NCBI GenBank assembly: GCA_963827595.1
Contig: CAWHBT010000013.1
Span: 310,001 to 374,000, forward strand
DNA length: 64,000 nucleotides
Direction: 5' to 3'
Source of the DNA: DATEDA01 sp963827595
GTDB taxonomy: Bacteria > Pseudomonadota > Gammaproteobacteria > Burkholderiales > SG8-39
Position numbers and translations under genes: made by a program
Part shown: positions 26,933 to 34,721 of the stretch, piece after piece
Layout: each line of letters opens with the position of its first letter
Numbering within the stretch: position 1 is the stretch's first letter
Notes under the pieces: model-generated
Seen by the model: only the letters and a program-made list of their open reading frames with translations
The model's database searches: none
What the model was told of the DNA's origin: nothing

Positions 26933-27742
26933 TTGGCCGCAGTGCCCCTGCCCGCCGATCCGGCGCCGGTCGTCGAGGTCCTGTCGGCCGACAAGGTCTA
27001 CGCCGACGGCACCCGGGCGCTCCACCCGGTCGACCTGAGCATCCGGCCGGGCGAGTTCGTCACGCTGCTCGGGCCGTCGGGGTGCGGGAAGTCGACGCTC
27101 CTGAAGATGATCGCCAACCTGATCACGCCGTCCGACGGGCGGCTGCGCTGGTGGCGCCAGGATTTCGAGCGCGTCGGCGAGCCCGGCCGGAACCTGGTGA
27201 TGGTGTTCCAGGACGCGACCCTCATGCCCTGGGCGCGGGTGCAGAAGAACGTGCGCCTGCCGCTCGATCTCGCGGGCGCGCCCCGCGCCGAGGCCGATGC
27301 CCGGGTGGCGGAGGCGCTGGCGCTGGTGGGGCTGACCGGGTTCGAGCGGCACTACCCGCGGCAGCTCTCGGGCGGCATGCAGATGCGCACCTCGATCGCG
27401 CGGGCGCTCGTCACCGACCCGAACCTGCTGCTGATGGACGAGCCCTTCGGCGCGCTCGACGAGATCACCCGCAACCGGCTCGACGCCGACCTCATCCAGC
27501 TGTGGTGGAAGAAGCAGCTCACCGTCGTCTTCGTCACCCACAGCATCTACGAAGCCGTGTTCCTGTCGACGCGCGTGGCGGTGATGTCCGCCCGCCCCGG
27601 GCGGATCCTCAAGGAGGTGGCGATCGGCGAGCCGCATCCGCGCACCGAGGCCTTCCGCGTCACGCAGAAGTTCGCCGCGTACGCAAAGGAGCTGTCCGAG
27701 CTCCTCGCCGATGCAAGCGCCCGGGGAGCGACCGACCTGTGA
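26933..27742 (+). CDS. NitT/TauT-type ABC transporter ATPase
   Basis: A 269-residue ATPase. Walker A is GPSGCGKSTL, the signature LSGGMQMRTSIARAL, Walker B LLLMDEPFGALDE and the switch His lies in VVFVTHSIYEAVF. The start is TTG at 26933 or GTG at 26942; neither has a clear ribosome-binding site. Its stop overlaps the permease start (GTGA at 27739). Confidence 0.92.
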   Translation: MAAVPLPADPAPVVEVLSADKVYADGTRALHPVDLSIRPGEFVTLLGPSGCGKSTLLKMIANLITPSDGRLRWWRQDFERVGEPGRNLVMVFQDATLMPWARVQKNVRLPLDLAGAPRAEADARVAEALALVGLTGFERHYPRQLSGGMQMRTSIARALVTDPNLLLMDEPFGALDEITRNRLDADLIQLWWKKQLTVVFVTHSIYEAVFLSTRVAVMSARPGRILKEVAIGEPHPRTEAFRVTQKFAAYAKELSELLADASARGATDL

Positions 27743-28536
27743 CGCCGAGCCGGACCGACCGGCTGCTGAGATGGGCGGCGCCGATCGCGGTGGGGCTCGT
27801 GGTCGTCCTCGTCTGGCACGCGCTGGTGAAGGCGTTCGAGGTGCCCAAATACATCGTCCCCGCGCCGATGCTGGTGGTGGAAACGCTGATCACCGACTGG
27901 GAGCTGCTGTTCCATTCGCTCCTCATCACGCTCAAGATCACGTTCGGCGCGTTCTTCATGGCGGTGTTGATCGGCACGGTGGTCGCGTTCCTGTTCGTGC
28001 AGAGCCGGTGGATCGAGGTGAGCTTCTTTCCCTACGCGGTGCTGCTGCAGGTCACGCCGATCGTCGCGATCGCGCCGCTCATCATCATCTGGGTGAAGAA
28101 CCCGACCGCCGCGCTCGTCGTCTGCGCCACGATCATCGCGCTCTTTCCGATCATCGCGAACACCACGTTGGGCTTGCGCAGCGTCAACCCGGGGCTCGTC
28201 GACCTGTTCCGCATGAACCGGGCGAGCCGCTGGCAGACGCTCACGCAGCTGCGCATCCCGTCGGCGGCGCCGTACTTCTTCGGCGGCCTGCGGATCTCGT
28301 CCGGCCTGGCCCTGATCGGCGCGGTGGTGGCGGAGTTCGTCGCCGGCACCGGCGGCACCTCGGCGGGCCTCGCCTACCAGATCCTGCAGGCCGGCTTCTC
28401 GATCAACATCCCGCGCCTCTTCGCGGCGCTGTTCCTGATCACAGTGACCGGCGTGGCGCTGTTCCTGCTGATGGTGTTCCTCTCCAAGCTCGCGCTCGGG
28501 AACTGGCACGAGTCCGAGGTCGTGCAGGAGCGCTAG
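27739..28536 (+). CDS. NitT/TauT-type ABC transporter permease
   Basis: A 265-residue six-helix permease starting at GTG and coupled to the ATPase. The EAA-type loop is VDLFRMNRASRWQTLTQLRI followed by PSAAPYFFGGLRISSGLALI. It completes the importer begun at 25947, and the amidohydrolase starts two bases after its stop, so transport and hydrolysis are on one transcript. Confidence 0.92.
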   Translation: MTPSRTDRLLRWAAPIAVGLVVVLVWHALVKAFEVPKYIVPAPMLVVETLITDWELLFHSLLITLKITFGAFFMAVLIGTVVAFLFVQSRWIEVSFFPYAVLLQVTPIVAIAPLIIIWVKNPTAALVVCATIIALFPIIANTTLGLRSVNPGLVDLFRMNRASRWQTLTQLRIPSAAPYFFGGLRISSGLALIGAVVAEFVAGTGGTSAGLAYQILQAGFSINIPRLFAALFLITVTGVALFLLMVFLSKLALGNWHESEVVQER

Positions 28537-28537
28537 C

Positions 28538-29897
28538 GTGCTGATCCGCAACTCGCTCGCGATCATGACCGGCTTGCCGGGCGACCGGGCGCGTGCGGCG
28601 GGGGGCGACATCCGCGTCGACGCGCAAGGCCGCATCGCCGCGATCGGCCGGCTCGCGCCCGCGGCCGGCGAGCGCGTGCTCGATGCGACCGACTGCGTGA
28701 TCTATCCCGGCTGGATCAACACCCACCATCACCTTTCGCAGTCGGTGCTGCGGGGCGTGCCCGCGGGGATCAACCTGCCGCTCGCGGGCTGGCTGGGTGC
28801 GGTCCCGTACCGCTATCGCAGCCGCTTCGACGCCGAGCTCCTGGCGCATCGCCGCGGAGGTCGGCATGGCCGACCTCGTCCTCTCGGGCTGCACCACCAT
28901 CGCCGACCACCATTACCTCTACTGGCCCGGCATGGGCTACGACCCGGCGAAGATCCTCTTCGGCCTCGCGCAGCGCCTCGGCATCCGCTTCGTCCTCTGC
29001 CGCGGCGGGGCCACGATCCAGCGGGCGTTCGAGGCGAACGATCCCAACGCGGTCAAGCCCGAGACGCTGGACACTATCCTCGGCGACATGGAGCGCCTCG
29101 TGGGGGCGTACCACGATCCCGGTCCGGAGGCGATGCGCCGCGTGGTCATGGCGCCCTCGACGCCGACCTGGTCGCTCCGCCCCGAGGAACTGAAACCCGT
29201 GGCCCGGGCAGCGCGGCGCCTGGGAATCCGGCTGCACAGCCATCTTTCCGAGACCGCGGACTACGTGACGTTCTGCCGCGAGCAGCACGGCCGCAAGCCG
29301 GTGGAGTTCGTCGCCGATCACGAGTGGGTGGGCAGCGACGTCTGGTTCGCGCACATGGTGCACCTCTCGGAGTCGGAGATTCGTCTGGTCGCCGAGACCG
29401 GCACCGGCACCGCGCATTGCCCGGGATCCAATTGCCGGCTCGGCAGCGGGGTCGCGCCGGTGCCCGAGCTCGTGCGCGCCGGCGCACCCGTGTCGATCGG
29501 GGTGGACGGCACGGCGTCCAACGAGGGCGGCGACTCGATCTCCGAGGCGCACGTCTGCTGGTACGTCCACCGGGCGGCGCAGGGCGCCTCGGCCACGACC
29601 GTGGAAGACGTGATCCACTGGGGGACGCGCGGCGGGGCGCGCGTCCTCGGCATCGACAACATCGGCGCGATCGAGGTCGGCCGCGCCGCCGATCTCGCCG
29701 TGTACGAGCTCGACCAGCTGCGCTACGCGGGCCTGCACGATCCGGCGATCGGCCCGGTGGCGAGCGGCGGCCACCCGAAGCTGCGCTGGCTCATGGTGCA
29801 GGGCCGCGTGGCGGTGGAGAACGACGCGATCCCGGGCCTCGATCTGCCGCGGCTGCTCGCGCGGGCGCGCGAGGCGGTGAAGAAACTGGCCGCCTGA
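28538..29897 (+). CDS. Amidohydrolase/deaminase of the TrzN/8-oxoguanine deaminase group (one frameshift)
   Basis: Metal-dependent hydrolase of about 450 residues. Metal ligands are visible as NTHHHLSQ (HxH), HSHLSETADY, HCPGSNCRLG and the Asp of IGVDGTASNEGGD, the pattern of deaminases acting on guanine-, oxoguanine- or triazine-like rings. The frame breaks near 28843 (after FDAELL), where one base restores RIAAEVGMADLVLSGCTT. It starts at GTG two bases after the permease stop and is followed by a nucleoside-deaminase-like gene. Import, ring hydrolysis and deamination in one operon suggest use of an N-heterocycle (inference). Confidence 0.87.
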
Positions 29898-29924
29898 GCA
29901 GCGGCACGTCGTGCGTCATCGCGA

Positions 29925-30440
29925 ATGAGCTCGTTCGTCAGCGAGGGCAACCCTACCGAGGTCGACGTCGCCTACCTTCGGCGCGCTATCGCGAAGGCAG
30001 TCGAATCGCGGGCCGCGGGCCGGCACCCGTTCGGCTCGCTGGTCGTGCTCGACGGCGAGGTGATCGCGGAAGCCGCGAGCCTGAAGAGCCGCGACACCGA
30101 TGCGACTGCCCACTCGGAGATGCAAGCGGTGCGCGAGGCCTCGCGCACGCATCCGCCGTCCGTTCTCGCGCGGGCGACCCTCTACGCGAGCACCGAACCC
30201 TGTGCGATGTGCGCGGGCGGCGCGTACTGGGCCGGCATCGGGCGCGTCGTCTACGGGCTCAGCGAGGCGCGGCTGCGCGTGCTCACCGGCAATCACTCGT
30301 CGAACCCGACGCTCGCCCTGCCGTGCCGCGAAGTGTTCGCGCGCGGGCAGCGTCGGATCGAGGTGATCGGCCCCCATCTCGAGACCGAGGCCGAAAAGCC
30401 GCACCAGGGCTTCTGGGATTCTGGCAAGTCGCCCGCCTGA
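29925..30440 (+). CDS. Cytidine/guanine deaminase-like zinc enzyme
   Basis: A 171-residue member of the CDA superfamily. The zinc site is complete: AHSEMQAVR (His and catalytic Glu) and TEPCAMC (two Cys). Length and the tail EAEKPHQGFWD fit guanine-deaminase-like nucleoside deaminases rather than tRNA adenosine deaminase. It lies 27 bp after the amidohydrolase and ends the transporter operon. Confidence 0.87.
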   Translation: MSSFVSEGNPTEVDVAYLRRAIAKAVESRAAGRHPFGSLVVLDGEVIAEAASLKSRDTDATAHSEMQAVREASRTHPPSVLARATLYASTEPCAMCAGGAYWAGIGRVVYGLSEARLRVLTGNHSSNPTLALPCREVFARGQRRIEVIGPHLETEAEKPHQGFWDSGKSPA

Positions 30441-30452
30441 GCCGGGCCGCAG

Positions 30453-31034
30453 TCAAGCCTTCTCGTCGAGCGCGAGGAGCGCGCGCATGAACATGGTGCG
30501 CTCCTCGACCTGCGACCAGGGTCCCGCCGGCGCGGGCGGGCACGGCTCGTCCTCGAGGTGAACGTCGAGCAGCGCGGGCCCCGGTCCCGCGAAGAGCGCA
30601 TCCAGGCGCTGGCCGGTCTCGTCGTCCCCGGCCGCCTCGAGCGCCCGGCCGAGACCGCTGCCCCTCGCGATCGTCGCAAAGGACAGGCGCTCGCCGCCCG
30701 CCAGCCGCTGCCCGCCGGTGGAGGAATAGGCGCCGTTGTGGAACACCACGATCCGAAAGTTGGCGGCCGGCGCCGACGCGATGGTCGCCAGGACCTGGAC
30801 GTTCATCAGCAGATCGCCGTCGCCGGCGAGCAGGATGACCCGCCGGTCGGGACGCGCCAGCGCCAGACCGAGCGCGATCGACGGCCACAGGCCCATCGGA
30901 TCCGAAGCGAAATAGGTGGGTCCGACGGGACCGGCGGCCTTGAAGGCGGCCTCGGTCGCGCCCAGGCCGCAGACGACGAGGTCTTCGGCCCGCAACCGGT
31001 CCCTGACCAGTTTCGCCAGCGCGAGGCGCTTCAC
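30453..31034 (-). CDS. Second thiamine-diphosphate decarboxylase, beta (PP) subunit
   Basis: A 193-residue cofactor-binding subunit. The motif LLAGDGDLLMN ... VVFHNGAYSS (GDG-X~24-N) is intact. It starts at GTG 31034, overlapping the alpha stop (GTGA). It differs clearly in sequence from the pair at 24712-25866, so this is a second enzyme and not a duplicate. It converges tail to tail with the deaminase gene, 12 bp apart. Confidence 0.85.
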   Translation of the reverse strand: MKRLALAKLVRDRLRAEDLVVCGLGATEAAFKAAGPVGPTYFASDPMGLWPSIALGLALARPDRRVILLAGDGDLLMNVQVLATIASAPAANFRIVVFHNGAYSSTGGQRLAGGERLSFATIARGSGLGRALEAAGDDETGQRLDALFAGPGPALLDVHLEDEPCPPAPAGPWSQVEERTMFMRALLALDEKA

Positions 31035-31516
31035 TGCTGCCCGACCAGCGCGCGCCGGCGCAGCAGCAGCACGACCGGCAGGCGGTTGAGAAACGCCTGG
31101 CGCGCGCCGTCCTCGATGAGGGCGAGCTCGTCCGGGCCGTCGATCACGTGGTGCGGCAGGCCCATCGCGTCGAGCACCGGCTCGCATACCCGGCCCTTGT
31201 ACATCTGGTAGTACTGGTTGTCGTCGAAGTCGCCGCGATACGCCGCGAGCACGAGCAGCGGGATCTGATGGTGGAAGGCGATGCCGGCGAGCGCGTTCGC
31301 CGACACCAGCAGGCCCGAGTTCTGGCAGATCAGCGCCGCCTTGCGGCCGCCGAGAAACGCGCCGGCGCAGATGCCCACCCCGTCGTCCTCACGCGCGAGC
31401 TTGATGTGCGTGATGGACGGATCCGATTCGCACTGCCTGATCAGCCCTCCCAGCCATTGATCGGGCAGGCTCGCGACCAGGCTGATGCCCGCCCGCTTCA
31501 GGTGCTCGAGGATCAC
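31031..31516 (-). CDS. Second thiamine-diphosphate decarboxylase, alpha (PYR) subunit
   Basis: A 161-residue subunit with the PYR-domain Glu in ITHIKLAREDDGVGICAGAF followed by ICQNSGLLVSANALAGIAFH. It is like the small subunit of sulfopyruvate decarboxylase. The ATG lies one base before the stop of the upstream binding-protein gene, so it is co-transcribed with the two binding proteins and the oxygenase (34611 down to 30453). The substrate is unknown. Confidence 0.83.
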   Translation of the reverse strand: MILEHLKRAGISLVASLPDQWLGGLIRQCESDPSITHIKLAREDDGVGICAGAFLGGRKAALICQNSGLLVSANALAGIAFHHQIPLLVLAAYRGDFDDNQYYQMYKGRVCEPVLDAMGLPHHVIDGPDELALIEDGARQAFLNRLPVVLLLRRRALVGQQ

Positions 31517-31517
31517 G

Positions 31518-32537
31518 CTAGTTCTTCGGCAGGTAGGGCGGCTCGGAGAGGTAGCTGTTCGTGAAGTAGACGTTGAGATCGGCCTGGGGCTTGAGGTTCG
31601 CGTACGCCGCGAGGAGCTCCTGCGTCGCCTTCCAGTCCTCCGCTGCCGACCACGCGACGGGACTGGCCTTGGTGCGTTCGGTCCGGGTGATGGTCAACGC
31701 GCCCTCCAGGGTGCCGAGCGCGATGTTCGGGGCGATGTTCGGCTTCGCCGCGACGAAGATCTCGGCCGCCTCGCGGCGGTTCTCGGCGGCGTACTGCCAG
31801 CCGCGCTGCGAGGCCCGCAGGAAGCGCCGCATCAGGTCCTGGTTCTTCGGGTCCTTGAGCCAGTCGTTGTTGGCGATGATGGCGCTGGAGAGCGTCGAGA
31901 TGCCGCCCATGTCGTGGAGGCGCGTCCAGCCGATCTTGACCCCGGTCTGTGGCTCCAGGCGCACGCCCTGGTCCATGAAGAAGCCGATCAGGGCATCGGC
32001 CTGCTTGTTCAGCACCGCTTGATCCTTGGCCGCGGTGCTCGCCACGGTGATCAGCTGCACGTCTTCGAGCTTCAGGCCGAGCTTGCCGAGGAGCGCGGTG
32101 AACAGCGGCATGCTCGAGTCGCCTGCGGTGACCGCGATCCGGCTGCCCTTGATCTCGGAGGCCTTGGTCGGGCGGGGCGCGTCGGCGCGGTAGATGAAGG
32201 CGTGCGGGCTCTGCTGCAACGGCACGCCGACCGCTTTCACCGGCATGCCGTTCGCCACGCCGCGCATCATCGTCGCGGCGTCCGCGTAGCCGACGGGGCT
32301 TGTGCCGTTGGCGATCAGCTGCAGCACGGTCGTCGAGCCGCTGCCGTCCAGGATGTCGACCTCGAGCCCTTCCTCCTTGTAGAAACCCTTGTCGCGGGCC
32401 ACGAAGAACGCCGCGTGCTCGCCGGACGCCGTCCAGTTGAGCCGGAACGGGAACTTCGTCGTCTGCGCGGCCGCTGTCGCGCTGACGGCGGCTGCCGCCG
32501 CCGCGAGCATCACTCCCAACACCACCCTGCGATTCAT
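31518..32537 (-). CDS. NitT/TauT-type substrate-binding protein
   Basis: A 339-residue periplasmic protein with signal peptide MNRRVVLGVMLAAAAAAVSATAAAQ (likely cleavage after AAA). The mature part, FRLNWTASGEHAAFFVARDK, and YADAATMMRGVANGMPV are typical of NMT1-like proteins. It has no adjoining ATPase or permease, so it must share a transport core encoded elsewhere or be sensory. It sits between a second binding protein and the decarboxylase alpha gene. Confidence 0.9.
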   Translation of the reverse strand: MNRRVVLGVMLAAAAAAVSATAAAQTTKFPFRLNWTASGEHAAFFVARDKGFYKEEGLEVDILDGSGSTTVLQLIANGTSPVGYADAATMMRGVANGMPVKAVGVPLQQSPHAFIYRADAPRPTKASEIKGSRIAVTAGDSSMPLFTALLGKLGLKLEDVQLITVASTAAKDQAVLNKQADALIGFFMDQGVRLEPQTGVKIGWTRLHDMGGISTLSSAIIANNDWLKDPKNQDLMRRFLRASQRGWQYAAENRREAAEIFVAAKPNIAPNIALGTLEGALTITRTERTKASPVAWSAAEDWKATQELLAAYANLKPQADLNVYFTNSYLSEPPYLPKN

Positions 32538-32566
32538 GGTCTCCTCCGGTCCCGAAACCTTTCCGA

Positions 32567-33586
32567 TCAGTTCAGCGGCATCCGCTCCGCCTGCGGCGGC
32601 AGGAAGCTCGCGTTGAAGAGCGCGTCCGGCTCGGGCTTGGCCTTGAACTGGACCGCCGCCCCGACGTACTCGATCTGGCGCTCGAGCGTCGCCTTGTCGA
32701 CCGCACCCAGGCCGTTGGCCTTGGTGCGCTCGGTCAGGATCGCGGGCCGCAGCAGTGCGAAGCGCTCGAGCTCGATCCGCTCCTCGGTGAGCGGGTCCCG
32801 GGCCTTCAGCTGCTTCACCGACGCCGCCGGATCCGCGAGGCTCTCGCGGAACGAGCGGTTGATCGCCCGCACCAGGCCCGCGACCGCCTTCGGGTTCTCG
32901 GCAATGAGCTTGTTCGACACCATCACGCCGTTGCCGTAGAGGCGGATCCCGGTCGCGGCAACCGTCATCTCGACCAGCTCGTCGCGCTTGACGCCGCGCG
33001 CCTCGAACTCCAGGGGCACGGTGAGGAAGCCGCCGCACGCGAACGCGTCGCCCTTGATGACCGCGTTGGAGCGCAGCTGCGGGTCGACGGTCACCCAGGT
33101 CACGGTCGCCGGGTCGATCTTCGCCGCCCGCGCGAACACCGGGAACATCTTGCGGGTGGACTCGAACGGGCTGCCGGCGATCGACTTGCCGGCGAGGTCG
33201 GCGATCGACTTCGCGCCCGTCTTCTTGAACGTGTAGTAGGCGAGCGGCGCCTGGTCGTACTGGAGGTACACCATCTGCAGGCGGGTCTGCCCGGGGTTGT
33301 TGGCGGCGTACTCGATCAGCGCCGACATGTCGCCGAGGCCGGCGTCGTAGGCGCCGGTGTGGATCCGCTGGACCGCCGCCGTCGACCCCACGCCGGCGTC
33401 GACCTGGACTTCGAGGCCTTCCTGCTGGAAATAGCCGCGCGAGAGGCCGAGCCACATGAAGGACGTCTGGCCTTCGAATCGCCAGTCGAGCGTGAACTTG
33501 ATCCGGGTCTGCGCCTGGGCCGGACCGCCGAGCGCGGCGAGCGCCAGCAGCGCGGCCATCGCGACGCGGGTAAGGGTTTTCGTCAT
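32567..33586 (-). CDS. NitT/TauT-type substrate-binding protein
   Basis: A 339-residue periplasmic protein, signal peptide VAMAALLALAALGGPAQAQ. The mature N-terminus IKFTLDWRFEGQTSFMWLGL and the tail FLPPQAERMPLN make it a paralogue of the protein at 23566-24570. Its ATG overlaps the stop of the upstream oxygenase gene (ATGA at 33583-33586), so both are translated from one mRNA. Confidence 0.9.
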   Translation of the reverse strand: MTKTLTRVAMAALLALAALGGPAQAQTRIKFTLDWRFEGQTSFMWLGLSRGYFQQEGLEVQVDAGVGSTAAVQRIHTGAYDAGLGDMSALIEYAANNPGQTRLQMVYLQYDQAPLAYYTFKKTGAKSIADLAGKSIAGSPFESTRKMFPVFARAAKIDPATVTWVTVDPQLRSNAVIKGDAFACGGFLTVPLEFEARGVKRDELVEMTVAATGIRLYGNGVMVSNKLIAENPKAVAGLVRAINRSFRESLADPAASVKQLKARDPLTEERIELERFALLRPAILTERTKANGLGAVDKATLERQIEYVGAAVQFKAKPEPDALFNASFLPPQAERMPLN

Positions 33587-34611
33587 GTCTGCGCGCTCCT
33601 CTGGACGTTGGTCGGCGAATAACCGTAGCTGCGGCGGAACATCTCGTAGGTGTGCTCGGCCGCCGTGCACGCCTCGAACCGCGGCGGATGCTCGGCGTCG
33701 GTGCAGGTCGGGAGGCACTCGATCCGCGAGTCCGGCCGCGGGCTGTAGAAGAACGGGATCGAGTAGCGATCCTGCGTCGAGCTGTTGTTCTTCACCCGGT
33801 GCATGTTCGACCGATAGATGCCGTTGGTCCACCGCTGCATCAGGTCGCCGAGGTTGATCACGAACGTGTCCGGGATCGGCGCCGCCTGGATCCACTCGTC
33901 GGCGACGTTGCGGACCTCGAGCCCGCCGAGGTCGTCCTGCGCGAGCATCGTCACCCCGCCCCAGTCGGTGTGCGCGCCGGCGCCGAGCTGGTTGGCGAGC
34001 GCCGCCTGCGGATGCGGCGGATAGCGCAGCAGGCGCAGCGTCGTGCCCGGCATGTCGTAGAACGGCACGAAGAAGTCTTCCGGCAGCTCGAGCGAGAGGG
34101 CGAGCATCGCGAGCACGCGGTCACCAAGCTCGCGCACCGCCGCCTGGTAGGCGAGCATCTGCTCGCGGAACCCGGGCAGCCCTTCCGGCCACTGGTTGTG
34201 GCCGAAGCTGCGGATGCGCTTGCGTGCCCACGGATCGTCGTCGGGGAGCTCCATCGCGATGTAGAAGCTCTCCTTGAGATCCGGCGGCGCCTTCTCGCTC
34301 GCCGCGTCCTGGCTGTCGAGGATCTGCCCGCCGATCGGCTCGTACCCGGCCGTGGACGGCGAGTTCGTCATGTGGATCGCCATCTTCCGCTCGAGCGGCA
34401 GGGCGAAGAAGCGCCGTGCGCACTCGAACTGCGCGTCGATCAGCGGCTGCGGCACGCGGTGGTTCGAGACGTAGAAGAACCCGGTCTCGCGGCAGGCCTT
34501 GTGAATCTCCCAGGCGACGCGCTTGCGATCGTCGAGCCGCGCGGAGAAACTGCCGGCCAGGTCGACGACCGGAATGGTCTGGGCGGGACGGGGCGGCGTA
34601 TAGACGATCAA
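33583..34611 (-). CDS. Isopenicillin-N-synthase-like 2OG-Fe(II) oxygenase
   Basis: A 342-residue non-haem iron oxygenase. The N-terminal DIOX_N part includes IPVVDLAGSFSARLDDRKRV and ACRETGFFYVSNHRVPQPLI. The catalytic barrel shows the iron ligands in GAHTDWGGVTML (HxD) and NMHRVKN (His), and the 2-oxoglutarate-binding RxS of RYSIPFFYSP. The substrate is unknown; relatives act on amino acids, pyrimidines and secondary metabolites. The start appears to be TTG at 34611 with an aggag site about ten bases upstream. First gene of an operon with two binding proteins and a split decarboxylase. Confidence 0.88.
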   Translation of the reverse strand: MIVYTPPRPAQTIPVVDLAGSFSARLDDRKRVAWEIHKACRETGFFYVSNHRVPQPLIDAQFECARRFFALPLERKMAIHMTNSPSTAGYEPIGGQILDSQDAASEKAPPDLKESFYIAMELPDDDPWARKRIRSFGHNQWPEGLPGFREQMLAYQAAVRELGDRVLAMLALSLELPEDFFVPFYDMPGTTLRLLRYPPHPQAALANQLGAGAHTDWGGVTMLAQDDLGGLEVRNVADEWIQAAPIPDTFVINLGDLMQRWTNGIYRSNMHRVKNNSSTQDRYSIPFFYSPRPDSRIECLPTCTDAEHPPRFEACTAAEHTYEMFRRSYGYSPTNVQRSAQT

Positions 34612-34721
34612 AGGGGCGCACTCCTGGGAGCAATTTCCCGCCGGCGCGCCGCCGACTGAACGCTTCTACCCCGCGCGTGAAATACTAGCGCCCCTCGCAC
34701 CGGACGCCAAGCCCCACGCCG

